From an uncultured Bacteroidota bacterium (GTDB lineage: Bacteria > Bacteroidota > Bacteroidia > Bacteroidales > SZUA-534), in NCBI GenBank assembly GCA_937885735.1, contig CALABN010000309.1, positions 1 through 9,072 of the forward strand: a stretch of 9,072 nt of DNA. Direction: 5' to 3'. The notes below the pieces were generated by a model. That model made no database searches, was not told where the DNA came from, and saw only the letters and a list, made by a program, of their open reading frames with translations. Shown here in pieces: positions 1 to 7,536 of this stretch. The translations under genes and the position numbers were made by a program. Every line of letters begins with the position of its first letter. The stretch's first letter is position 1.

Positions 1-128
1 TCCTCGAGACTCATCCAAATCCGGCCGTGGCAAAGTCTGATGGCGCAAATATGCTTAAACTCGACTATCTTGAATCGTTGCTCAAGAAATTGGTCGTTAT
101 ACGCAAGGCTGTAAATAGTATAAAGTGA
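1..128 (+). CDS. kdsA: 3-deoxy-D-manno-octulosonate 8-phosphate synthase (KdsA), C-terminal end only
   Basis: KdsA condenses phosphoenolpyruvate with arabinose 5-phosphate to give Kdo-8-phosphate, a cytoplasmic step toward the LPS inner core. Only the last 41 codons are present, in the frame starting at base 3, ending at TGA 126-128. The visible peptide starts LETHPNP, continues AVAKSDGANMLKLD and ends in a basic helix (LLKKLVVIRKAV). This matches the KdsA C-terminus from memory. The Glu of LETHP and the Asp of KSDGA are 11 residues apart, the spacing of the conserved Glu/Asp pair near the KdsA active site. The related DAHP synthases share the fold, but the HPxPxxAxxDG pattern fits KdsA better. 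The next gene starts 7 bp downstream, so the two are probably co-transcribed. The 5' part lies outside the window. Confidence 0.8.
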   Translation, partial: LETHPNPAVAKSDGANMLKLDYLESLLKKLVVIRKAVNSIK

Positions 129-135
129 CAGTGAA

Positions 136-2142
136 ATGAATTCTGGCAAGAGTCTGTTTTGGTTGCTTCGTCGAAAGATTGTATATCCAATAATGATTGG
201 TGTGTTGCTGATTTTGTCAATTGGCATCAGCCGTTCGTTTGTGGATAACAAGAAAATGCAGGACCGTATGCAGACTGACTTGAATAACGAATTGCGGTCT
301 TTTGTCGAGTTGCAGTATTTTGCATTGCATCAAATTGAAATCCCATTGGATGCCAGTCTTAAAAACTATTGCGAAAAGATGCGCAATGGCGTTTTTGCCA
401 AGACTGCCAATATTGAAAATGCCGATTTGAAAAAGGTGATGGTTGACGAAGGTATGGATACTTCTTTGTGTAACCTATTTATAATCAATCGGAATGGGAT
501 AGTTGTCAATACAACCAACGCACCTGATTTATTTGCGGATTTCACCACGTTTGGTCCATCGCACATTTCCTATCTGAATGAACGTTTCAAGAATATGGAC
601 TTTGGAGTGCCATCGTTCTTCTTTGATAGTGGCAATGGCAGATATGTTAAATATTGCTATATGCCCACTCTTGACGGCAAATACGTAATTGAGATTGGTG
701 CATATTCGCCTATGGCGGATGCGGTTTATTCTTATGTGTCCGATTTTATGAGTCAGAAGACGGCGCAGTATGCGAATGTCATCGATATTAATCAATATGC
801 ACTTACAACCAAGCCTAAATCGTTCAATATCAACAAGCAATTTCCACAGGAACACCATCGACTATTATACGAAATGCAGGAAAAAGGAGAGGTGTCGGTT
901 GTAAAAAAAGTTGAAGGGGAACGTTTTAGATACACATATTTATATCTCGATTGCATAGTCAATAATCATATTTATAAAGGTATAATAATAGGCGTAGTAA
1001 GTAATGTGGATTCATTCGGACTGCTGATGAATGCCGAGCAACTGATACGTATGTTGTTGATTTTGATTATCTTGTCTTTGATAATATTGTTTACATATTA
1101 TTCTTCAGGCAAGTTGGAAAAGTCAATTGGCATTTTTGCCAACAAGGCGCAGTCTATGTCAGATGGCCTTGACAAGAAACCATTTGAGCAAAACATCGAA
1201 GTTGTTGGCGAAGTTGCTGTATTGTCGCGTTTGTCTTTGTATTACAATAAGATGCTCTCATTGGTGGAGTCGCGTGATTCTCAAATCGAGAAGCAGGCAC
1301 TTGATATTTATTCCGCAAAGCGAAAGATAATCGAGATGCAGGAAATGTTACGAATGCAGAAGCAATTGGCCGAAGAAAAGATGATTGGAATGGGCGATGG
1401 TTTAGGATTCGCCTGCAACATTCAGCAGGCAATGCTTCAAAGTGTTGACTATTTGCATTCTATTTTCCCCGAATCATTTTTGTTCCTTAAGTCGATGAGT
1501 CCCATTTGTGGCGACTATTACTGGTTCTCAAAGGTTGGAAACAAAGTCATTGTTGTTGTTGCCGATTGTTCGGGACACGGCATTGATGCGTCTTTCGTGT
1601 CCGTTTTGAATGTGTCGCTTTTGAATTTCATTGTCAACACAAACCACATTGTCGATCCATTGCAGATTCTGACACGGCTTCATTCCGAACAAGATACATT
1701 GTATCGAGATGGGCTTGACAGAAGTTATGGCTATTACGGTGTCGATGTTTCAGTTTGCAGTATCGATTTGGAAAACAATACGTTGTCATTTGTTGGTGCC
1801 AACGGACGCATTATGGTTGTCAGTGATGGCATTTTGCATACATACAAGGGCAATGATGTTTCTTTTGGTAGAAATTTTAATGATAATCAGGATGTTATAA
1901 GTGCAAAAAACATCGATATTAAGCCAGGCGATGCCATTTATATGTTCACAAACGGCTATTTGGTTCAGTTTAATTCAGACGAGAGCCGAAAGTTTGGCAA
2001 TGAGGCATTTTGTAATTTAATCAAGCAGATAAGCCATAAGCCAATGGAAGAGCAATTGTCCGTTCTTAACGATTTGTTGGCTGATTGGCAAGGCAATGCC
2101 GAACAAACTGATGATATTTTGGTCGTTGGCTTTAGATATTGA
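136..2142 (+). CDS. Membrane-anchored SpoIIE/RsbU-type PP2C serine phosphatase with extracytoplasmic sensor region
   Basis: 668 residues. A first transmembrane helix (about 15-31) follows a basic start. An extracytoplasmic region (about 33-302) may be Cache-like, judged by layout only. A second helix covers about 306-322. A HAMP-like linker follows (about 323-375, including VGEVAVLSRLSLYYNKML), then a coiled coil (about 378-430) and a C-terminal SpoIIE-type PP2C domain (about 435-668). Catalytic motifs seen are GDYYW (D460), ADCSGHG (D477) and the terminal TDDILVVGF (D659, D660). These enzymes use Mn2+ or Mg2+ to remove phosphate from Ser/Thr of partner proteins such as anti-anti-sigma factors; no partner is encoded here. 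Oddly, the third motif, normally (S/T)DGYxDQF in Bacteroidota relatives, reads TNGYLVQF (N606, V610), so metal binding may be altered. The ATG at 136 lies 7 bp after kdsA, is followed by a normal anchor sequence and has no Shine-Dalgarno. The family is secure; the signal and substrate are unknown. Confidence 0.9.
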   Translation: MNSGKSLFWLLRRKIVYPIMIGVLLILSIGISRSFVDNKKMQDRMQTDLNNELRSFVELQYFALHQIEIPLDASLKNYCEKMRNGVFAKTANIENADLKKVMVDEGMDTSLCNLFIINRNGIVVNTTNAPDLFADFTTFGPSHISYLNERFKNMDFGVPSFFFDSGNGRYVKYCYMPTLDGKYVIEIGAYSPMADAVYSYVSDFMSQKTAQYANVIDINQYALTTKPKSFNINKQFPQEHHRLLYEMQEKGEVSVVKKVEGERFRYTYLYLDCIVNNHIYKGIIIGVVSNVDSFGLLMNAEQLIRMLLILIILSLIILFTYYSSGKLEKSIGIFANKAQSMSDGLDKKPFEQNIEVVGEVAVLSRLSLYYNKMLSLVESRDSQIEKQALDIYSAKRKIIEMQEMLRMQKQLAEEKMIGMGDGLGFACNIQQAMLQSVDYLHSIFPESFLFLKSMSPICGDYYWFSKVGNKVIVVVADCSGHGIDASFVSVLNVSLLNFIVNTNHIVDPLQILTRLHSEQDTLYRDGLDRSYGYYGVDVSVCSIDLENNTLSFVGANGRIMVVSDGILHTYKGNDVSFGRNFNDNQDVISAKNIDIKPGDAIYMFTNGYLVQFNSDESRKFGNEAFCNLIKQISHKPMEEQLSVLNDLLADWQGNAEQTDDILVVGFRY

Positions 2143-2143
2143 T

Positions 2144-2175
2144 TCCCATACATATTTTATATATGTCCTTTGGGA
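2144..2175 (+). other. Weak hairpin directly after the phosphatase stop codon
   Basis: TCCCA (2144-2148) pairs with TGGGA (2171-2175), and ACATAT (2150-2155) pairs with ATATGT (2161-2166). An asymmetric internal loop separates the two stems and the end loop is 5 nt. It begins 2 bases after the stop codon. No clean T-run follows, so it is a poor intrinsic terminator; it could instead protect the mRNA 3' end. The AT-rich inner stem could be chance. Confidence 0.25.
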
Positions 2176-2240
2176 TAATAGTGTATTTGCTGGTTTTTAG
2201 AATATTGTCCAATGATTATTGACGTCAATACTCATAAGGA

Positions 2241-2288
2241 ATAAAAAACAGGCGGAATTGCATCGCAGTTCCGCCTGTGCTTTTGTTG
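2241..2288. terminator. Bidirectional intrinsic terminator between convergent genes
   Basis: A perfect 10-bp stem, ACAGGCGGAA (2248-2257) with TTCCGCCTGT (2269-2278), encloses an 11-nt loop. On the minus strand the stem is followed by a T-rich run (complement of the A6 at 2243-2248), starting about 20 bp after the glycoside hydrolase stop codon, so this is the stronger direction. On the plus strand the tail is GCTTTTGTT, weaker but usable for the kdsA-phosphatase transcript. Its place between two converging operons fits a shared terminator. Confidence 0.8.
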
Positions 2289-2298
2289 TATCAAACGA

Positions 2299-3489
2299 TT
2301 ATTTCAATTCAAATTTCACCTTGCCTTTTATGTCGGCAGAAGAAGCACCTATGATAGCCTCAAAGAAACCAGGCTCTGCCTCCCATTGTTGTTTGTTTTC
2401 GTTGTAGAACGAAAGAGCCTTGCTGTCGATTGTGAACTCAACTGTCTTTGTCTCGCCAGGTTCAAGTTTGATTTTGTCAAAGCCTTTCAGTTCCTTGACT
2501 GGACGCAAAACTGATGATTTCAAGTCGGAAATGTACAGTTGAACAACTTCGGCGCCAGCACGGTTTCCAGTGTTGGTGACGTCAACTTTTACAGTGATTT
2601 GTCCGTCGGCATTCATGGTGGATTGGCTCAAAGTAGGCTTTCCGTAACTGAATGTAGTGTAGGACATTCCGTATCCAAATGGGAACAAAGACTTGATTTT
2701 CTTTGTGTCAAGCCAACGGTATCCAACCAAAATGTCTTCCTTGTATTCTACATTTACGATAGTTCTGCTTGGCTTGCCAATGTACTCGCCAACAGAGTGG
2801 GCGCCAATGTCCTCGAGTTTTGCAGGGAAGGAGAATGGCAGTTTGCCTGATGGGTTGGCTTCACCCGAAAGAATGTCCGCAATGGCGTTGCCTGCTTCGG
2901 AACCGATATACCAGGCTTGAAGGACTGCGGGTACTTGGTCCAGCCACGGCATTGTGGTTGCTGTGCCAGTGATGTTTACTATAATCAGATTCTTGTTGGC
3001 TTTTGCCAATTCACTTATCAAATTGTTTTGTCCGTAAGGAAGTTCAAGTGATGCACGGTCGGTTCCTTCGCAGTCTTGACCGTTGCTTTTGTTCATTCCA
3101 CCTATATAGAATACGTAGTCGGCTTCTTTTGCCATTGATACAGCCTCGTCTGTAAGTTCTTGTGCAGAACGCTTGTCGCCAAGCTTCTGTCCCGTTTCTA
3201 TGCCGTCAAACGAAGTGATGGTGTCGCCTACGTATCCGCGGGCGAACTTGACGTTTTCTGCACCGAATCTGTTCTTTATTCCGTCGAGTGGTGATAGTTC
3301 ACGCTGAACTTTCAATGATGTTGAACCGCCACCAATGGTCATCATCTTTATTGCGTTCTCGCCAACTACTAGGATTTTTGCATTCTTGTTGGCGTCAATA
3401 GGTAAAATGTTGCCATTGTTTTTCAAAAGGACAATTCCTTCGTCGGCAATCTTGCGAGCTGCGTCGGCTATGTCAGCATCCTTGCGCAC
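2299..3489 (-). CDS. Glycoside hydrolase family 3, C-terminal part (split by frame disruption)
   Basis: This is the distal part of the family 3 hydrolase whose first part lies just upstream in another frame. It opens with ADAARKIADEGIVLLKN, the usual entry to the GH3 C-terminal alpha/beta sandwich domain. It continues through CEGTDRASLELPYGQ and the hallmark FPFGYGMSYTTF. It ends in a fibronectin type III-like domain (about the last 100 residues, from GAEVVQLYISD through PVKELKGF to EPGFFEAIIGAS). It lacks a signal peptide and the nucleophile domain, so it cannot be a complete enzyme alone. The listed start is a GTG lying within the overlap with the upstream part. The frame is in fact open back to 3576, and that GTG has no evident ribosome site, so it may not be a real initiation codon. 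TAA at 2299-2301 is followed by the terminator. Confidence 0.85.
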   Translation of the reverse strand: MRKDADIADAARKIADEGIVLLKNNGNILPIDANKNAKILVVGENAIKMMTIGGGSTSLKVQRELSPLDGIKNRFGAENVKFARGYVGDTITSFDGIETGQKLGDKRSAQELTDEAVSMAKEADYVFYIGGMNKSNGQDCEGTDRASLELPYGQNNLISELAKANKNLIIVNITGTATTMPWLDQVPAVLQAWYIGSEAGNAIADILSGEANPSGKLPFSFPAKLEDIGAHSVGEYIGKPSRTIVNVEYKEDILVGYRWLDTKKIKSLFPFGYGMSYTTFSYGKPTLSQSTMNADGQITVKVDVTNTGNRAGAEVVQLYISDLKSSVLRPVKELKGFDKIKLEPGETKTVEFTIDSKALSFYNENKQQWEAEPGFFEAIIGASSADIKGKVKFELK

Positions 3490-3576
3490 GATGCACCAGT
3501 TCCCGGTTTCCCCATTTTTGTTGACCCGACATAGTGGTACGGAAAATAAGGCGAAGTACGCGACGGGCCTTGTCGT
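3473..3576 (-). other. Overlap of two GH3 frames: site of the frame disruption
   Basis: The N-terminal frame is open to TGA 3473-3475, and the C-terminal frame is open from just after an in-frame TGA at 3577-3579. The shift must therefore lie in these about 100 bases, probably in the 3' half, because KARRVLRLIFRTTM still reads in the first frame. Moving from the first frame to the second needs one base skipped, meaning one extra or two missing bases in the DNA. The minus-strand stretch CAAAAATGGGGAAACCGGG at about 3503-3521 holds A5 and G4 runs and is a natural place for an indel. Confidence 0.8.
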
Positions 3577-4543
3577 TCAGTTCCTCTGTTGTGTATTTGC
3601 CTGATTTTATGCCGTCCAAATAAGGCTTTGCCAAATAGTAATTGTCGTAGGAATTGCTTCTGCCCCAGGTCATACCACCTGTCCAGGTGCCAAATTCAAG
3701 GTCAAGCCCATATTTGACGGCTTCATCGGTGTTGTGAGCGCCACCCCAATCGGAAATTACCACTCCGTCAAAGCCCCATTCTCCCTTCAAGATGTCGCAA
3801 AGCAATGTCTTGTTGTGACAGCAGTGTTGGCCCTTGTATAGATTGTAACTGCCCATAATAGCCCAGGCGCCACCTTCGGTAACAGCGGCGTGGAACGCAG
3901 GAAGGTATATTTCACGTAGTGCGCGGTCGCTGACAATTACGTTTGCAGATGAACGATTGACCTCGAAGTTATTTAGTGCGAAATGCTTCACGCAGGCTGC
4001 CACACCGTTGCTTTGTACACCTTTTACATATTCAACAACCAGTTGCGAAGTCAGGTAAGGGTCTTCGCCCATATACTCAAAGTTGCGTCCGTTCAGTGGT
4101 GTGCGGAAAATATTGACACCAGGACCAAGCAAGACGGTCTTTCTGCGGTATAAGGCTTCTTCGCCAATGCTTTTGCCGAAAAGTTCGGCCATTTCAGGAT
4201 TCCAGGTTGCGGCCAGACATGTTAGGGAAGGGAAGGCGATGCAGGAATCGCTGGTCCATCCTGCCTGGCTCCATTCATCCCATAACACTTCGTCACGGAT
4301 GCCCATTGGGCCGTCGGAACACCATACTTCAGGAATTCCAAGCCTTTTCACACCTGCACTGCTGAATTTTGATTGTGCGTGCAGAATTGCAACTTTTTCT
4401 TCTGTAGTCATTCGTTGAAGGGCATCTTCCACACGTTGCTCGATCGGTTGTGAAGGGTCGAGGTAGATTGGCGTTTGTCCCAAAGATGCATTGCCTGCCA
4501 ATATTGATGCAGAGCAAAGCAATAGATACTTGAGAGTTTTCAT
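3473..4543 (-). CDS. Glycoside hydrolase family 3 (BglX-like beta-glucosidase), N-terminal part, prematurely ended
   Basis: 356 residues carrying a signal peptide (MKTLKYLLLCSASILAG, cleavage near residue 22) and an intact GH3 N-terminal (beta/alpha)8 domain. Motifs in order are KRLGIPEVWCSDGP, GPGVNIFRTPLNGRNFEYMGEDP, ACVKHFALNN, IMGSYNLY and GVVISDWGGAH; the Asp of SDWGG (D265) is the expected catalytic nucleophile. The frame continues through the conserved KARRVLRLIFRTTM and then runs into TGA at 3473-3475, while the rest of the enzyme continues in the +1 frame. GH3 enzymes of this type release glucose or similar sugars from the non-reducing ends of beta-linked oligosaccharides, usually in the periplasm. 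Joined, the parts give about 747 residues, normal for a BglX-like enzyme without PA14. The frame is open upstream to 4603, but the ATG at 4543 begins the signal peptide and leaves 28 bp after the preceding gene. The exact substrate cannot be read from sequence. Confidence 0.85.
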   Translation of the reverse strand: MKTLKYLLLCSASILAGNASLGQTPIYLDPSQPIEQRVEDALQRMTTEEKVAILHAQSKFSSAGVKRLGIPEVWCSDGPMGIRDEVLWDEWSQAGWTSDSCIAFPSLTCLAATWNPEMAELFGKSIGEEALYRRKTVLLGPGVNIFRTPLNGRNFEYMGEDPYLTSQLVVEYVKGVQSNGVAACVKHFALNNFEVNRSSANVIVSDRALREIYLPAFHAAVTEGGAWAIMGSYNLYKGQHCCHNKTLLCDILKGEWGFDGVVISDWGGAHNTDEAVKYGLDLEFGTWTGGMTWGRSNSYDNYYLAKPYLDGIKSGKYTTEELNDKARRVLRLIFRTTMSGQQKWGNRELVHRAQGC

Positions 4544-4571
4544 AGTGATACGTATAGTTGTGTTTGTATAA

Positions 4572-5492
4572 TTAGTTGTTCCTTTGATGTTTGAATCCAT
4601 CAATTACCAACTCCATAATTTGCTTTTTGTAAATTGCCGCTTGCGTGAGGTATTCCAAGTAATCCTTTTCTGAAGAAAGAATTTGGCAATCTTCAAAGTT
4701 GTTTTCCGATAGAGCCTTTATTGTCTTTTCTGAATATTGATTGAAGAAGTCGGCTATTTGTTGAGTCTCTTCTTCGTAGTTGTTCCATAATATGTTGAAA
4801 GACAATGTGCTCATTGTAATAAGGAATGCGGTTGATTCAAGTGTGGTTGCCAATTTGTAGGCTTCCTTGTCAGATAGTTGCCCAATAGTGAACAATGCAT
4901 CGGCATAGCTTTGCAATGTGTTGATTTTTTGACTGTTGCTTGAAAAGAACGTTAGGTAGTCTTGGTTGTCGGTAACGAAATAATAGCAAAAAAAGAATGT
5001 GTTGTATGCGTTAAGTATGTCAAAGGCCAGACTATTTAAAGAATGCCAGTTTTTTTCATTTTGATTGATATTTCTGTATAGAGATTCATCTGCTGTCAAA
5101 AGGCTTTGTATGATGGCTTTATGAAAACTTTCCTTGTCTTTTTCTGCTGAATTGTTTGTGAGAACTAAAGTGCTGTCTGATGCCATGTATTTATTCACTG
5201 CGGTATTGACCCATTTATAAGCGATTCCATTTGCTATGGCATATTGCATCTCGTATATTTTCAACAGGTTGGTTTCGTACGGATCTTTGTTGTCAATAGT
5301 GTTGGTTATGGAATCTACAAATTTGTATAATGTGTTGTTTTCTGTTCCGGAAAGCCAATAGTCTGCTTTTGCAAGCTCTGCTATTCCGTCGCGTATTGGG
5401 GTGATTGTTTTGTCGTTTTGTGTGTAATTGGAATTTGTGCAACTGTATAATAGTGTAGTAAACCCCAAAATACTTAAAAGGTTTGTTTTCAT
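4572..5492 (-). CDS. Uncharacterised lipoprotein, 306 residues
   Basis: I do not recognise the family. The N-terminus is a lipoprotein signal: basic start (MKTN), hydrophobic stretch, then LLYSC with C18 as the lipidation site. The residues after the Cys (TNSNYTQND) lack the acidic cluster that often sends Bacteroidota lipoproteins to the cell surface, so a periplasm-facing location is my inference. The mature part appears mostly helical, rich in Asn, Gln, Lys, Leu and aromatics, with no Zn motif, TPR pattern or other signature. A hydrophobic, aromatic stretch near the middle (AYNTFFFCYYFV) could be a buried helix. It starts 20 bp after the M13 peptidase stop and ends 28 bp before the GH3 start, so all three should share one mRNA. 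It could be a peptidase accessory or an unrelated envelope protein. Confidence 0.8.
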   Translation of the reverse strand: MKTNLLSILGFTTLLYSCTNSNYTQNDKTITPIRDGIAELAKADYWLSGTENNTLYKFVDSITNTIDNKDPYETNLLKIYEMQYAIANGIAYKWVNTAVNKYMASDSTLVLTNNSAEKDKESFHKAIIQSLLTADESLYRNINQNEKNWHSLNSLAFDILNAYNTFFFCYYFVTDNQDYLTFFSSNSQKINTLQSYADALFTIGQLSDKEAYKLATTLESTAFLITMSTLSFNILWNNYEEETQQIADFFNQYSEKTIKALSENNFEDCQILSSEKDYLEYLTQAAIYKKQIMELVIDGFKHQRNN

Positions 5493-5512
5493 ATGATTAG
5501 ATTTTGTTTAGG

Positions 5513-7513
5513 TTACCAAATTTGTGTTTTTAATGAGTCAGGCAAGTAGTATCTGTCACCAGGCTTGATGTTGAATGCCTTTGTGAATGCCTCTATGCTT
5601 GGCAAAGGGCCTTCTACTCTATATTGGGATAACGAGTGTACATCGGTTAGGGTTAGGTTTATGATGGCTTCATTACGATATTGGCCAGCCATCGATTGCG
5701 CATAGGCAATAAAAAACCTCTGGTCTGGTGTAAGACCATCTATGAGTTTTGTTTGGTCTTTCCATTGCTCTGTTTTGGTGAATGCAGTGTAGGCAATTTC
5801 CAGACCGCCAAGGTCGGCAATATTTTCTTCTAGGGTATATTCACCATCAGCGTGCATTGTGTCTATGGCAATGAAAGAATTGAATCTGTCAATTAGGGTT
5901 TGTGTTCGTTTGACAAATTCTATGCTGTCTTCTGGTTTCCACCAATTGTGTATGGATCCGTTGTAATCGAACTCTTTCCCATAATTGTCAAATCCGTGAG
6001 TTATTTCGTGTGCTATTGTGGCTCCTAGCAATCCATAATTTACAGCATCATCTCCGTTAGGGTAGAAGAATGGTGGTTGGATAAATGCTGCGTCAATTTC
6101 TATTGAATTGCAGGAATGCACGTAAAATGCATTTGTTTGTTGTGGCATTGAATACCAAAAGTCTTCCTCTAGTGGCTTGTCTAATGATTCAAATTCAATT
6201 TTGCTTTCGATACGTAAATTGGACGCTAGATTGAATACAAATGAACTGTCTGTTATCGTTTGTGAATAATCATTCCATATTTTGGGATGCCCAATTTTTA
6301 TCTTTATTGCGTCAAGTTTTTGTAGCGCTATTTTTTTTGTGTCATCTGTCATCCAATCGGTGTTTTCGATGTGTTCGGCTGTCGCAAGCCTTACGTTGTC
6401 GGCTATGGACTTTATTATATTGGTTGTTTTGTCGGAATAATATTTTTCTGTATATAACTTGCCGATGGCTTCATCGAAAATGAAATCCACACAGTTTAAT
6501 GCTTGATTTGATAAATCATCAGGTTCTTCAGCTCCTTTAATAAATTGGATAAAACTGTTGTATTCATTGTATGTCAACCGATTTGTGGTGGTTCCAATGT
6601 CGTTCATTATCTGGAATTTCAGAAATAAAATCCAATTTTCAACAGGTATTGATTCTGTCATTTCGCTCACCTTGATTAAATATTTTTCGCCACAACTTGG
6701 TAAAATGTTTTTTGGCTTGTTCCACTCTAATATTGAATACATCTTGTTCCAATCTATGTTTGGAGTGAGATTGCACAATTCATCAAAAGTGATGGTTTCG
6801 TCTGATGGTTGGTCATATGTCGATAGAGCTTCTTGGGCCAATTCGTAGTCTATGTTATATACTATTTCTGCTGAATTTTGTGATGATATGCTGTCTTGTC
6901 CCAATATTTCGAATAATTTGGCTATGTATTTTTTGTATCTTTCTATGTAAGAACTGTCTTCGTAGTATTTTAAATCGTTATAAATGTAGCAGTCCGAGTG
7001 AATGTCAAATACGTATATCTTGGTTGAATCCTCGAAAATAGCATTTATCCAGAAATTTAATGGCGTGTTAATGCAATATTTTTGTAAAAGAGCAAAGCCG
7101 TCTTGTATGTCTAATGCAGATTTGATGTTGTCGAGGGAGTCGAATAGAAATTGAATGGGTTTCAGTCCTTCTGAAAATGTTTTTGCAGTATCCAAGCAGC
7201 CTTTGTATAAGGTTGCGATTTTATCTTCTATTGTGCCTGGCTTTTGCTTGTGTGATATTAGATCGTTGATTATGCTTATTATTTGCTGGTCTACTTTCCT
7301 TTGCAATTCAATTGTAACATCATAATAGCTTTCGTCTTCTGGAATTGGATGTGAATCCAGCCATCCACCTGTGGCATATCTGTAAAAATCTTCTGCAGGA
7401 TTTACAGTGGTGTCCATATTGGCCAATAAGTCGACTTTTGTCGCCGATTCTTTATTGCAGCCGATGGCCAAAAAAAGAAATATTGGCAACCAAAAAAATC
7501 TAATGTGTTTCAC
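5513..7513 (-). CDS. M13 (neprilysin/PepO-type) zinc metallopeptidase, lipoprotein
   Basis: M13 endopeptidases cut oligopeptides on the amino side of hydrophobic residues using one Zn2+. From the GTG at 7513 the protein has 666 residues. A lipoprotein signal (KHIRFFWLPIFLFLAIGC, C19) comes first, then the M13 N-terminal domain (NPAEDFYRYATGGWL, later DWMTDDTKKIALQKLDAI). The C-terminal catalytic domain holds NAFY, FIQPPFF, HEITH (H502, E503, H506) and ENIADLGGL (E563 third Zn ligand, D567). DVHSLSQYRVEGPL carries the His and Arg that bind substrate in neprilysin. The C-terminus, GDRYYLPDSLKTQIW, ends in the family's Trp. All key residues are present, so it should be active. The GTG start is chosen because the frame further upstream has only a TTG (7567), which falls in the -33 region of the probable promoter and would put a second hydrophobic segment before the lipoprotein signal. 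It is the first gene of the minus-strand operon. Confidence 0.92.
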   Translation of the reverse strand: MKHIRFFWLPIFLFLAIGCNKESATKVDLLANMDTTVNPAEDFYRYATGGWLDSHPIPEDESYYDVTIELQRKVDQQIISIINDLISHKQKPGTIEDKIATLYKGCLDTAKTFSEGLKPIQFLFDSLDNIKSALDIQDGFALLQKYCINTPLNFWINAIFEDSTKIYVFDIHSDCYIYNDLKYYEDSSYIERYKKYIAKLFEILGQDSISSQNSAEIVYNIDYELAQEALSTYDQPSDETITFDELCNLTPNIDWNKMYSILEWNKPKNILPSCGEKYLIKVSEMTESIPVENWILFLKFQIMNDIGTTTNRLTYNEYNSFIQFIKGAEEPDDLSNQALNCVDFIFDEAIGKLYTEKYYSDKTTNIIKSIADNVRLATAEHIENTDWMTDDTKKIALQKLDAIKIKIGHPKIWNDYSQTITDSSFVFNLASNLRIESKIEFESLDKPLEEDFWYSMPQQTNAFYVHSCNSIEIDAAFIQPPFFYPNGDDAVNYGLLGATIAHEITHGFDNYGKEFDYNGSIHNWWKPEDSIEFVKRTQTLIDRFNSFIAIDTMHADGEYTLEENIADLGGLEIAYTAFTKTEQWKDQTKLIDGLTPDQRFFIAYAQSMAGQYRNEAIINLTLTDVHSLSQYRVEGPLPSIEAFTKAFNIKPGDRYYLPDSLKTQIW

Positions 7514-7536
7514 TTGTCGCAGTGTTAATGACGTTT

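Noticed and set aside
3473..3489. The two GH3 parts as two naturally separate genes with a 17-bp overlap
   Set aside because: The downstream part lacks a signal peptide and starts inside the usual linker between the two GH3 domains, and its frame stays open upstream of the GTG. A broken single gene is simpler.
4083..4418. Plus-strand open frame of 111 codons opposite the GH3 gene
   Set aside because: It is antisense to intact GH3 motifs, has no domain and is explained by the codon structure of the real gene.
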